From assembly GCA_012271015.1 (NCBI GenBank), contig JAAXHD010000189.1, positions 1 to 45,911 on the forward strand: a DNA stretch of 45,911 nt, written 5' to 3'. The stretch comes from Candidatus Poribacteria bacterium. Lineage in GTDB: Bacteria > Poribacteria > WGA-4E > WGA-3G. Numbering within the stretch: position 1 is the first letter of the stretch; each line of letters opens with the position of its first letter. Of this stretch, positions 32,859 to 41,432 are shown in pieces. Under the pieces are notes generated by a model. The model saw nothing but the letters and a program-made list of their open reading frames with translations. It did no database searches and had not been told where the DNA came from. A program made the position numbers and the translations under genes.

Positions 32859-33371
32859 TTAAGTTTCTTGGTTCTGATCGCGGTTTTGAAAGAGGTAAAC
32901 AATTAACATCCCTGCCCCAATACAGACAGAAATATCAGCGACGTTAAAGGTGGGCCAAAAGAGTCCTTTGTCGGCTATGCCGAATTGAAGGAAATCGACA
33001 ACCTCCCCCAAATAGAGACGATCAATGAAGTTTCCAACAGCACCACCAAGTAGAAAACCGAGAGCAATTTGCATCCAACGGCTCTCTCTGAATCGAAGGT
33101 AATAGGCAAAAATGAAGGCTAGAGCGACAACAGTAATGAGAATAAGTAAGACCCTGTGTCCAGCGAGTACGCCAAAAGCCGCTCCTGTATTCCTATCGTG
33201 CCGAAGGTTAAAAAAACCGGGAATAATCGGAATTACCTCTGTAACCTGAGCAATATGGTTCTGCACCAGCCATTTACTTCCCCAATCCACTATCAACACA
33301 GGAATCGCCACACCGATTAAAGGTAGCAGCGTCTGCCACGTATTTTTTTTAGGATTCTGCATCGTGGGCAT
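32859..33371 (-). CDS. lspA: Lipoprotein signal peptidase (signal peptidase II)
   Basis: A 170-residue inner-membrane aspartic protease that cleaves prolipoproteins. Four hydrophobic helices are visible. The catalytic aspartates are D117 in VGNFIDRL and D146 in FNVADISV; NTGAAFG is also conserved. The start at 33371 is favoured because GGGAGG lies upstream, and this overlaps the end of the IleRS-like gene by 23 bases; a longer frame reaches 33437. The window's lipoprotein (25432-26049) is a plausible substrate. Adjacency to an ileS-type gene is a widespread bacterial arrangement. Confidence 0.94.
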   Translation of the reverse strand: MPTMQNPKKNTWQTLLPLIGVAIPVLIVDWGSKWLVQNHIAQVTEVIPIIPGFFNLRHDRNTGAAFGVLAGHRVLLILITVVALAFIFAYYLRFRESRWMQIALGFLLGGAVGNFIDRLYLGEVVDFLQFGIADKGLFWPTFNVADISVCIGAGMLIVYLFQNRDQNQET

Positions 33372-36129
33372 TCTTAAGCACCTCCCATTCCGCTTTTGCA
33401 TCCATAGGAGACAAAGATGAAAAACTGCGTTTTTCATTATTTTCCTCCTGCGTTTCTATATCGGAACTCTGCAGCGCTTGCCCGATAGTAGGTGAGAGTC
33501 GGTGCCACTTCTTCTGAAAAATGCTATGGTTACCCGTTATACCCTCTGTAGAAATGAGAGGATAAAAATGTTCCACCAAAAAAGGAGTCAAGGGTGCCAA
33601 CCGTTGCAGGAGCACAGTCCCGATTTGCGACAAGGTGGCTTGCGCAACATGTAGCGTTGCAGCAGGACGCGATTCTATGGCACGGACATAAAAACGAAGA
33701 TCTTCTCCGCAGAAATCGGTTAACAGTGTCCACATTTCATGAAAATTTCCGTCTTGATAAGCCTGCTGTACATCCTGTAAAAGTTGAGAGGCAACAGTCA
33801 TCACCAACGAATCAATCGGGAGGATTTTATCGGTAGCAGTGGTACTTACCCCTTCTATTTGCTGTGCTTCCAGATCAGTAGGTGTCTGTGCCCCGGTGCC
33901 ACCGTCCTTACTTCTTTCTTTGTCGCTCTGTCTCTGATTTTTACGTTTCTGCTGAGATGCATCTTCGGATTCTGTTTTGTTTCTACTTTGAGAATCTTGC
34001 GCGAAATGGTTGAGACAATTACAGACACTCTCCAATAGTTCCTGCCATTGCTGATACTGAACGAGATAGTCCTCTGCGACCTTGTTAAGCCGCTTAGAGT
34101 TAACCTGCTCTGTTCCCACATTCGGTGTTATTGCAACCAAGCGTGCCACATCAGCTGGATATTTGTTAAGAAATGCATCCTCAATCTGTATTTCGCCATT
34201 AATCTGCGGCATTGTGTTAAGCTTTAGTTGCTTAAAAGGTTGACTTTCTTTAATTGGCCGGCTTCTGCTAAGCGCAGCGGAGATAACACTAATCTCGGCT
34301 AACCATTTCGTCCATTTTGAATTATCTGTATCAGTTTGCGGTACAAACATAACACTGGTATGTCCACCGAGCGGTTTTTTGAAATCAGAATTGTCAATGA
34401 TCTGAAGTAAATTGGCGAAATGGCTATCAATGAGGGTAGCTTCCTTGCGAAACTCACTTGAGTTACAGTTTAGACACCGTGTATCGACAGGTAAAAGTTC
34501 CTCAACGCTCAATCGGAACCAGAATTCAAACCCGCGTTGTATAGAATTCCGGATCGCATTGAGCGTATTTTTATCAGTAAGAGGTTCATCACACTGGTCG
34601 CAAAGGAGGATCGGAAGCGGCATCCCCCATTGGCGCTGTGCTGAAACCTGCAAATCTTCGAAATTGAGAACAGCGTTTTGTACATCGCGAATATCTTTAT
34701 GTTCCGTGTCGCCGTAATTATCCCAATATTCTTGGGCGTTGAGTAGCTGGGTAGTGGCATGGTTTTCGGAAATAGAGAACACCCATTTTGAACACGGACG
34801 AAACACTGCTACTTCACTACAGCGTGGACAGTGGGGCTCATACATTTCGCCTTTTTGTGTCTTGAGGAGATAACCACATTTTTCCAATTGTGGAACAATA
34901 AATTTCTCAGCATCAAAGAGATACAAACCACACAATTGTCCCGCTTCCTCGGTGAACCTTCCGGTCTCATCAAAAACAGGCATAGTATTCATGTTTAAGG
35001 CTTGGGCAATGTCGTAACTCGGCTGATGATGTGCAGGATTTAAGGGCATAACACCGGATTTTAAGGGAGATATTGATTTGTCGCGGACAGCATCTTTCAC
35101 CACGGTCTCAGGAATTAGTGTAATCTTTAAGTCTTTTGACGGAAAAAGTGGATGTGCCACAGCGCATTGCGCGAGTTCAGAGGCTTTGATTTTTTTGACA
35201 GGTTTCGGTTTGGATTGTCTCTTTGGAAGGTGTTTGGTAAAGTGTTTGAGTTGCGGTTCCGAAAAGAGTAGGTATTCATCTTGCCATTGGGTGAGCCAAT
35301 AGGTAGTATTATCAGTAATTCCAAGCTCAACTATTCCTGCTATTTCCCAAAGGTGCGGCATTTGGAGACAGAAGAAAACATTAATGCCAAATTCCTCTAA
35401 TCCGACATTGAAAGGAAACTTTACATAGCCATTTAAGGTGTGTGTCGGTGTTTGTACGAGGTTCGCTTCATGTATCGGAACAGTGCAACTGGGACACCAT
35501 GGACTCAACTGGGGCAAGTCATGTAGATAATTAGAATCACGGAGTCGACTGATAAGGGCGATAAGCCTTGCTTCCTGTCGGGATTCGAGGGTTTTCTGTG
35601 AGGTATCCCAATCCGCAAAGATGCCGAGTTGATGAAATTTCTGTTTCTGGACCTCTAATTCCTGTTTATGTCGTGCGCGACATCGCTTTCGGAGGACAGA
35701 TAATTTAATGGGTGTTTTAGACGTTGCAGTCTCAATGACGGATTCCTCAATCCAAAGGGGGTAGGTTTCCCAGGCGGGTACATAAGTGACATGATGCCCT
35801 TGCATCAACTCTGCTTTAAGGAAGATGTCCTGACAAACTTTTCTACAAAGGGTGCTAAGGGTGAGTGCATCGACTGCGGTGGGCCTCTCGCGAAGGACAT
35901 AGGTCTCTGTCTGAGAGGAATGGCGGGACTGTGTAGCGTTCGCCTTCACTGTGTTACGTTCCACAGTGTTAGATTTTTTGTTCGCGAGGGGGTATATATT
36001 GGTGTTTCCCCAAATTTCCAGAACGGCGTTTTCCCGCTCGCGGTCTGTCAACTGCGGTTTCTTTTCCAGTTTCGTAGACTTACCCCGTTTACGCGTCGTG
36101 CTTTTTGCAGTGGAATTTCGTTTTTTCAT
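33349..36129 (-). CDS. Full-length isoleucyl-tRNA synthetase paralogue lacking HIGH and KMSKS motifs
   Basis: A 926-residue protein collinear with class I IleRS. Preserved landmarks: QGHHVTYVPAWETYPLWIE (110-128), the editing-side SPWCPSCTVPIHEANL (209-224), the block DETGRFTEEAGQLCGLYLFDA (387-407), EPHCPRCSEVAVFRPCSKW (431-449), SAQRQWGMPLPI (496-507) and an anticodon-binding helical region (about 770-860). Catalytic parts are gone: DGPP and HIGH become ERPT and LSTL (82-94), GSDQH-RGWF is TDTDNSKWTKW (599-609), and KMSKS is TMPQI (639-643). A charged 60-residue insert lies at 710-770. It keeps an intact frame and precedes lspA as ileS does. It should not aminoacylate. A repurposed tRNA-binding role is inferred. 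Confidence 0.88.
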   Translation of the reverse strand: MKKRNSTAKSTTRKRGKSTKLEKKPQLTDRERENAVLEIWGNTNIYPLANKKSNTVERNTVKANATQSRHSSQTETYVLRERPTAVDALTLSTLCRKVCQDIFLKAELMQGHHVTYVPAWETYPLWIEESVIETATSKTPIKLSVLRKRCRARHKQELEVQKQKFHQLGIFADWDTSQKTLESRQEARLIALISRLRDSNYLHDLPQLSPWCPSCTVPIHEANLVQTPTHTLNGYVKFPFNVGLEEFGINVFFCLQMPHLWEIAGIVELGITDNTTYWLTQWQDEYLLFSEPQLKHFTKHLPKRQSKPKPVKKIKASELAQCAVAHPLFPSKDLKITLIPETVVKDAVRDKSISPLKSGVMPLNPAHHQPSYDIAQALNMNTMPVFDETGRFTEEAGQLCGLYLFDAEKFIVPQLEKCGYLLKTQKGEMYEPHCPRCSEVAVFRPCSKWVFSISENHATTQLLNAQEYWDNYGDTEHKDIRDVQNAVLNFEDLQVSAQRQWGMPLPILLCDQCDEPLTDKNTLNAIRNSIQRGFEFWFRLSVEELLPVDTRCLNCNSSEFRKEATLIDSHFANLLQIIDNSDFKKPLGGHTSVMFVPQTDTDNSKWTKWLAEISVISAALSRSRPIKESQPFKQLKLNTMPQINGEIQIEDAFLNKYPADVARLVAITPNVGTEQVNSKRLNKVAEDYLVQYQQWQELLESVCNCLNHFAQDSQSRNKTESEDASQQKRKNQRQSDKERSKDGGTGAQTPTDLEAQQIEGVSTTATDKILPIDSLVMTVASQLLQDVQQAYQDGNFHEMWTLLTDFCGEDLRFYVRAIESRPAATLHVAQATLSQIGTVLLQRLAPLTPFLVEHFYPLISTEGITGNHSIFQKKWHRLSPTIGQALQSSDIETQEENNEKRSFSSLSPMDAKAEWEVLKNAHDAES

Positions 36130-36446
36130 ATTTTTCGTCCATAGTTATCAGTCGTCAGTTAAGAGGCTTTCGTTTAGCAAGGGAAATTGAAGAAATACGC
36201 AGAAACACCCAAGCAAGGGGAAATTGAAGAAACGCCCCAGCAAAAACACCCCAAGCAAAAACACCCACACTTATAATACCATTTCTAAGAGATTATATTG
36301 CATTAAGACTCATATCAAAGGTTAACAAGACTGCACAGGCTAACGGTTTCCTATGCTACAATTGGGTTTTCTCGTTAAAATCCTATTGAAGAATTTTCAA
36401 TCAGAAACGGTATAACTATTAACTTGTTTGGCATATCCGCCATCTA
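36130..36446. other. Repeat-rich intergenic interval
   Basis: Holds a heptamer tract (36142-36166), AAATTGAAGAAA / CAAGCAAAAACACCC modules (36180-36268) and the family 3 element (36272-36417). No gene is seen. Confidence 0.6.
36272..36417. mobile_element. MITE-like element, family 3
   Basis: About 145 bp with inverted ends TATAATACCATTTCTAA and TCAGAAACGGTATAA. The interior includes GCACAGGCTAACGGTTTCCT (36335-36354), which recurs at 37769. A solo right end TCAGAAATGGTATAA lies at 42858. Confidence 0.55.
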
Positions 36447-36710
36447 TCACCAGAGTATACGCCTCAAAAATTGTAAGAGAATAATCAGCACAAAAGGTGA
36501 AATGTCGATACCAAGATTCCGAGTCATCGGTCCGAGCGCGTTCCGAATCGGACCTAAAACTGGATCTACGACGCGACTCGTCCACCAATAAAGTTGTCTA
36601 ACAACCGAGTTTTGTGTGCCAAAAACAAACCAAGAAAGTATCGCATTCGCTAAAACCAGTATTGTGAAAATTTCAAGCAGTTCACTGATGAACCAAGCGA
36701 GCATATCCAT
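36447..36710 (-). CDS. yggT: YggT family membrane protein
   Basis: An 87-residue protein with two hydrophobic segments (about 5-25 and 68-84) and the family core DPVLGPIRNALGP near 47-59 (usual form: TDPILxPIRxxIP). The family is tied to osmotic tolerance and envelope or division genes. It follows proC by 30 bases, and yggS lies further upstream: the yggS-proC-yggT order is common in bacteria. The start could be ATG 36710 or 36704. Confidence 0.88.
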   Translation of the reverse strand: MDMLAWFISELLEIFTILVLANAILSWFVFGTQNSVVRQLYWWTSRVVDPVLGPIRNALGPMTRNLGIDISPFVLIILLQFLRRILW

Positions 36711-36739
36711 TGATTGAGTCCAGTTAGTTCACAAATTTA

Positions 36740-37579
36740 TTAGGTATTACCGAGTTCTTTTGCTCGGGCCGTCGCAGCGAGGATCGCTTCTGTAAGCGTT
36801 GCTCGTAAACTGCCTTGTTCTAAAGCGTGCAGTCCAGCGGCGGTCGTTCCGCCCGGTGTGGTAACACGGTTCTTGAGCACAGCCGGATGTTCCTGCGTCT
36901 CAACCAACATCTTAGCGGCACCGAAGACCGTATGGGTGGCGAGTTTCTGGGCATCTGCCCGAGATAAACCGACATGAACACCAGCATCTGCTAACGCTTC
37001 GATGAAGAGTGCAACATAGGCGGGCCCACTCCCACTCACCCCTGTGACAGCATCGAGATGGTGTTCATCCATGACTAAAGAGGTGCCACAAGCGTTGAAA
37101 ATTTGTTGTGCTATTTTAAGATGTTCCTGATTCGCTGCGCTGCCAGCCGTTAGTACGGAGATTGCAGCACCTACCGAGGCTGAGATATTTGGCATCACCC
37201 GAACGACAGGTGGAGCGTTGTCAAAGTAGGATTCGAGCGTTGTGGTCGTAACACCGGCTGCAATGCTAATGAGCCATTGTGGTGATGATAAGGCGCGGGC
37301 GACCTGTGGCAAGACATGTGGGACTGCCGGAGGCGTGACAGCACAGAAAATAATTTCAGTATTTTCTACTAAGGCGGCAATATCATTTGCCCTGTTAGTC
37401 CCATTTTCATCGCAGAGCTGCTGGACGAGGGTGTTATCAAGGTCGGTAACCCAAATTTGTTTCGCAGGAAATACTGTGTCAGTGATACTTCGGACGATAA
37501 TGCCGCCCATCTTTCCAACGCCTATTACACCTAAGTTTTTAATTATTCCTTGCGGTTCGTTCAGGTGGGTTTCGCTCAT
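36740..37579 (-). CDS. proC: Pyrroline-5-carboxylate reductase
   Basis: A 279-residue NAD(P)H-dependent enzyme making proline from pyrroline-5-carboxylate. The Rossmann motif is GVIGVGKMGG (17-26). Further motifs are VRVMPNISASVGA, VTGVSGSGPAYV and the C-terminal RVTTPGGTTAAGLHALE. The length is typical. ATG 37579 has AAGG upstream. The yggS gene lies on the same strand but 615 bases away, with a mobile element in the gap. Confidence 0.96.
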   Translation of the reverse strand: MSETHLNEPQGIIKNLGVIGVGKMGGIIVRSITDTVFPAKQIWVTDLDNTLVQQLCDENGTNRANDIAALVENTEIIFCAVTPPAVPHVLPQVARALSSPQWLISIAAGVTTTTLESYFDNAPPVVRVMPNISASVGAAISVLTAGSAANQEHLKIAQQIFNACGTSLVMDEHHLDAVTGVSGSGPAYVALFIEALADAGVHVGLSRADAQKLATHTVFGAAKMLVETQEHPAVLKNRVTTPGGTTAAGLHALEQGSLRATLTEAILAATARAKELGNT

Positions 37580-37677
37580 GACACGCCTTTCCGTAGAACC
37601 GCCCCTCCATTTTCATTACAGGCTACAGTTGCCTTAGTATTTATCTAATTAACCCAAGTCGCCACTGAAAAATAAAG

Positions 37678-37703
37678 GAAACGCTGACTTTCATAGCGTT
37701 TTT
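37678..37703. terminator. Possible bidirectional hairpin terminator
   Basis: GAAACGCT and AGCGTTTTT form a stem of about 7 bp around ACTTTCAT. The T run is on the plus strand, where no gene precedes it, so its use is uncertain. Confidence 0.3.
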
Positions 37704-37816
37704 ATGGTAGATTTCCGAATTAATCGGGTACCCTCAAACAATCCTAAGATACGTGAGTCCTTTCGGACAGGCACAGGCTAACGGTTTCCTATGCTACATA
37801 ACTAGCAACTTGGGTT

Positions 37817-38134
37817 ATACTAAGCTCCGGACAATTTTTAGAGAAATACACATTTTGAAGAAATTGAGGAAACACCCCAGCAATACGCAGAAATACCCAA
37901 GCAAAAACACCCGCTGGGGCTGAGACCTTGGGGGATATGACGTTTCTACACACATTTCGCCCCGGAATCAACGGTATGAATGCCTTATGGCATTCTCCGG
38001 GGGCTGCGTTTGTTGGTACCTTCCTGTCTTTTTTTTAGAGTGAGGTGCCTGTCGCAACCTCTGAAAAAAATAGAGGAATCCTTGAGAACTCAACTCACAC
38101 GCAACTCGAATTGCCCAAACTTTAGCAGTTATAG
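37817..38134. mobile_element. MITE-like element, family 2, copy B
   Basis: About 318 bp. The left end ATACTAAGCTCCGGACAATT and right end AATTGCCCAAACTTTAGCA are imperfect inverted repeats. The interior matches copy A closely, including the nested palindrome GAATGCCTTATGGCATTC and the GTGAGGTGCCTGTCGCAACC block. Confidence 0.78.
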
Positions 38135-38194
38135 TAAATCCATCAAAGCGATCATCATCAACCCTCTTCAACTGACGACTGAGGGCTATTTTTC

Positions 38195-38914
38195 TTAAAC
38201 CTCAAAGATGGCCCTGCCGATTCTAACGAGGTTCGCGCCTTCTTGAACGGCTACCTCAAAGTCGTTTGTCATTCCCATAGAGAGATACTTCATGGTAACT
38301 CCGGGGATTTTCTGTGCCTCTACTTTTTCAGCAAGCGATCTTAACAAAGCGAACGCGGGACGGTTTGCGTCCGGTGAAGGCGTTAACTGTCCCATTGTCA
38401 TCAACCCAACAATGTGCGTTGCCGAATATGCCTGTGCGTCTTCAATGAACTGAAGCAAATCACTGGCTGCCAATCCGTGTTTACTTGCCTCGCGAGTCGT
38501 ATTTACCTGAATTAAAACATCTGTTTGTTGTGAGCGTTGTTCAGATCGTCGCGCTATCTCTGCTAAAAGCCGCAAACTGTCAACTGAATGAATCAGTGAA
38601 AACATCTCTAATGCGGTTCTAACCTTATTCCTTTGCAAATGTCCAATAAGATGCCATTGGCATAGGTCATCATTGGGATCGCGACCCGCAGGATCTACAA
38701 ATGAATTGACTGAAGCATACTTCTGTTGCGCTTCCTGCACCCGGTTTTCACCAATGTCCGTAGCACCTGCGGCGAGAACCGTCTGAATCTCCGCCACTGA
38801 ACGCCCTTTCGTAACAGCAACGAGCGTTATTGAATCGAGCGTGCGTTCACTCCGCTCTGCAGCACTGGCAATACGTTCATTGATCCTGGAAAGATTATCG
38901 ACAATCGAGTTCAA
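38195..38914 (-). CDS. yggS: PLP homeostasis protein, YggS/PROSC family
   Basis: A 239-residue pyridoxal-phosphate-binding protein that buffers PLP and influences amino acid pools. PLP is bound by the Lys of LVAVTKGRS, and further motifs are GENRVQEAQQK, WHLIGHLQRNK, HSVDS and YLSMGMTNDFEVA. No ATG precedes the domain. TTG at 38914 is the best start, because it places the lysine at residue 36, its position in E. coli YggS, and GGA lies upstream. A longer frame begins with TTG 38944. The first 30 bases are A/T-rich and quasi-repetitive. Confidence 0.92.
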   Translation of the reverse strand: MNSIVDNLSRINERIASAAERSERTLDSITLVAVTKGRSVAEIQTVLAAGATDIGENRVQEAQQKYASVNSFVDPAGRDPNDDLCQWHLIGHLQRNKVRTALEMFSLIHSVDSLRLLAEIARRSEQRSQQTDVLIQVNTTREASKHGLAASDLLQFIEDAQAYSATHIVGLMTMGQLTPSPDANRPAFALLRSLAEKVEAQKIPGVTMKYLSMGMTNDFEVAVQEGANLVRIGRAIFEV

Positions 38915-38968
38915 TTTTTTAATTCCACAATTTTTCAATTCCAAAATTAGTTCGATTACAAGTGTATG

Positions 38969-39259
38969 TCAGGATTCAAGATTGTCTTCAAGATCGTCTG
39001 ATGATGGCGGATCTGGATTTAAAGGCTTGCTTGCGTGAAAGAGTATACCAATAACAGCGACTAAAACAGCTATACTCACAATTCCAATACCGACGACTAT
39101 TTTATGTGTTGCCTCCGTATAAACTTGCGTGACTTGGACCGCACTCACGTTTTCAGACAAAACCTCCCGATACTTGGAAGGGTGGTTACCACCTTGTATA
39201 ATAAAAACAAGCCCGATCAAACCCGTAACGAATGATAACGTTGCAAAGAGCACGCGCAT
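38969..39259 (-). CDS. Small two-helix membrane protein
   Basis: A 96-residue protein of no recognised family. Two hydrophobic helices (about 3-23 and 54-76) flank a polar extracytoplasmic loop with NHPSKYREVLSE, and an acidic Pro/Ser/Asp-rich tail ends the protein. ATG 39259 is preferred over an upstream TTG. It lies just upstream of yggS (55 bases), possibly in the same transcript. The clean topology makes it likely to be real. Confidence 0.65.
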   Translation of the reverse strand: MRVLFATLSFVTGLIGLVFIIQGGNHPSKYREVLSENVSAVQVTQVYTEATHKIVVGIGIVSIAVLVAVIGILFHASKPLNPDPPSSDDLEDNLES

Positions 39260-39525
39260 CTTCAATTCTTTCCGGCATACGCCAAATTATTACTGACAAC
39301 GAGTTAAGAAATTATTGTTCTAAACAAGTTGGAAGCCCTAAGGAAAATAACGTTATAAATTGTAGTGAGGTTTCGATTGCGGGCAATGCTGATACTGCTG
39401 TTTCTTTATGCGTGGCATTCAGGCATTTATATTAATTATTAATGATACTATATTTTTTCAAGGAATGCAAATTTTTCGTTACAAGAATTCTTTTCCCTAT
39501 TCACATCGAAATTTGTGAAATAGAC

Positions 39526-40281
39526 TTAGTTTTCGCTATTGAGTTGGATAAATGAAAGCATCCTACCCGTTCGTCCATTCTCAGCTCGATGTGAATAAAA
39601 TAGGTCGGTACGACAAGCAGTACAAAGGGGGGATATTGAGATAGAATCGAAAGGTAAACCTGCTTCAACCAACTGGTTAACATTGGCAGTCTGTAGACTC
39701 AGGTTTGTGCCATCATGGACGGTGCTGCCGAAACGCTCAGCAAATTGAGTAAGTAATTCTGCATCAACGGTATAGCAACATTTCTGGATAGAGGGACCCA
39801 AATGAACTCGGCAGTTTGTCGGAACGGTTCCGAAACTATCTTTCATTTGTGCGAGCGTGTTCACCGCGATTCGTGCGAAGGTGCCGCGCCATCCCGCATG
39901 AGCGATACCGATTGCTGGCGTTTCAACATCAAGAATGAAAATAGGAACACAATCCGCAGTAAAAATACCTAACGTCACACCCCTCTGCGTGGAGATAAGA
40001 GCGTCCGCCTCTGGCGGGTTTTCAAGAAACGCCTCTGTTGCGTTATCTACATCAATAACACGGTTACCATGAACTTGACGGCAATACCGCGGGTCCCTTA
40101 AGCCGGTTTGCTGAAAAAGGATTTTCCTGTTGGTTGCGACTGCGTTCGCGTCGTCGCCGACATGTTCAGCGAGATTCAAGGACGCGTAAGGTGCGTGGCT
40201 GACACCATCTGTACGCAGACTAATGCCAGTAGTGACAATGCCGGTTGCTTGAAGTTCTTGAATCGCGTGATACGCCTTCAT
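39526..40281 (-). CDS. pgeF: Peptidoglycan editing factor / multicopper-like laccase domain protein
   Basis: A 251-residue protein of the PgeF (YfiH) family. E. coli PgeF removes misplaced serine from peptidoglycan precursors, and other members act on purine nucleosides. The metal-binding His and Cys lie in RQVHGNRVI, LGIFTADCVPIFI and IAHAGWRGT. PSIQKCCYTV and SRAEN-like RTGRM at the end are also typical. ATG 40281 overlaps the stop of the cupin gene (ATGA), so both are translated together. It is the last gene of the tatA-tatC-zinc ribbon-cupin-pgeF run. Confidence 0.93.
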   Translation of the reverse strand: MKAYHAIQELQATGIVTTGISLRTDGVSHAPYASLNLAEHVGDDANAVATNRKILFQQTGLRDPRYCRQVHGNRVIDVDNATEAFLENPPEADALISTQRGVTLGIFTADCVPIFILDVETPAIGIAHAGWRGTFARIAVNTLAQMKDSFGTVPTNCRVHLGPSIQKCCYTVDAELLTQFAERFGSTVHDGTNLSLQTANVNQLVEAGLPFDSISISPLCTACRTDLFYSHRAENGRTGRMLSFIQLNSEN

Positions 40282-40604
40282 GATTTGTAATCGTCTCGGG
40301 GTGGACTAAAGATATCAAGGGCAACAGCGGATTCTTCAAACGCTCTCGCGCTGTGCTTCACGTTGGAAGGGATAAGGTAAGCATCACCCTTTTTGAGTAT
40401 CCGAGACTCTCCATCAATGGACAATTCAAATGTTCCCTCGAGTACCATCCCCATCTGTTCATGCGGATGGCTGTGCTCAACTACAATACTATGCGGTTGC
40501 AGATTGACAAAGGACATCATTACTTTTTCACCGTGAAGTGTCCGAATACTTGCGCCGTCAAACACCTGCTTTTCTGGTTGCTCATCAATGACAAAAAAGG
40601 GCAT
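40278..40604 (-). CDS. Cupin domain protein
   Basis: A 108-residue single cupin. Metal-binding motif 1 is HSHPHEQMGMVLEG (with the Glu) and motif 2 is GDAYLIPSNVKHSA. Cupins of this size bind a divalent metal and a small ligand, or act as sugar or keto-acid isomerases; no specific substrate can be assigned. It overlaps pgeF by 4 bases and follows the zinc-ribbon gene by 54 bases. Confidence 0.9.
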   Translation of the reverse strand: MPFFVIDEQPEKQVFDGASIRTLHGEKVMMSFVNLQPHSIVVEHSHPHEQMGMVLEGTFELSIDGESRILKKGDAYLIPSNVKHSARAFEESAVALDIFSPPRDDYKS

Positions 40605-40658
40605 CGGTTGTGAGTATCTCCTATTTAGATATGTGTTATCAGCGAATGCATAACCTTT

Positions 40659-41432
40659 CTACGGAAATGGAACATCGGGGGTGGCAGGCTCGACGTAAAG
40701 AAGCCTTTTACAGCTTGAACAGTAGACTTGTTTCTCATACTTTTGCGCCTCTTTGAGGGTCTGCGGTTGAATAGCGATGCGGCAACTGGTACAGATACCG
40801 TTTTTGCTGAGTGCCACGAACCCAGTTTTCGCTCTTGTGGCACCGGACTGATTTGCAAACTGCGCCTTCATCCAACGGTGATATTCGTCTCTGAGTCTTT
40901 TGTCGATTTTAGGAAGAAACGCCTTCCGCCGCTTTAACTTTTCATCCCTCTCTATCTCTAAGTCCTTAAGTTCTTGTTGGAGTTTCGCAGTTTCAGAAGC
41001 GGTTTTCTGCTTTTCGCGGTTTACTTCAATCTCCAATGCCGCCAGTTCTTCTTTGAGTTGATCGCTTTTCTCCATAAGAATTAAGATAGTATCTTCCGCT
41101 TCTCCGTCCACTTCATCAAGATATTCGATTTGGCGTTCAAGTGCATCATAAGCCTCGTTTGTCTTAACAACCCGTTGTTCATCTCGATATTTTTCGCGTT
41201 GCACAGCGTTCATTTCAAGTTCAGCGTTTTTGGATCGTTGTTGTGTCTCTGTCTCCGCAAGTTCCGAGGATTTTGCCGCCATATCCTCTTCAGATTGTAC
41301 GACGCCTGCTTCTAATTGTTCAATGCTGCTTGGAATCTCTTGCAGTTTCCGCTGGACTGACAACAGTTCCTGGTCCCGCTCCTGTAATTGGTATAACAAA
41401 GAGAGTTGTCCCTGTAAAGGCTCGTTAGCCAT
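40659..41432 (-). CDS. Coiled-coil zinc-ribbon protein (CdsZ/DUF164-like)
   Basis: A 257-residue protein. A long coiled coil fills residues 10-180 (heptads rich in Glu, Leu and Lys), and a C4 zinc ribbon closes it: CTSC at 214-217 and CSSC at 238-241. This matches the bacterial C4-type zinc-ribbon/CdsZ family. The molecular role is poorly known; members are linked to replication, translation or pathogenesis genes. Its ATG overlaps the tatC stop codon by one base (TAATG), so the two genes are coupled. Confidence 0.9.
   Translation of the reverse strand: MANEPLQGQLSLLYQLQERDQELLSVQRKLQEIPSSIEQLEAGVVQSEEDMAAKSSELAETETQQRSKNAELEMNAVQREKYRDEQRVVKTNEAYDALERQIEYLDEVDGEAEDTILILMEKSDQLKEELAALEIEVNREKQKTASETAKLQQELKDLEIERDEKLKRRKAFLPKIDKRLRDEYHRWMKAQFANQSGATRAKTGFVALSKNGICTSCRIAIQPQTLKEAQKYEKQVYCSSCKRLLYVEPATPDVPFP

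Larger units (their letters stand above)
37580..38194. other. 615-base interval between yggS and proC
   Basis: Contains an AAACGCT...AGCGTTTTT hairpin (37678-37703), a GGTAGATTTCCGAATTAAT stretch resembling 22228, the GCACAGGCTAACGGTTTCCT repeat (37769-37788) and family 2 copy B. No gene is supported. Confidence 0.65.
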
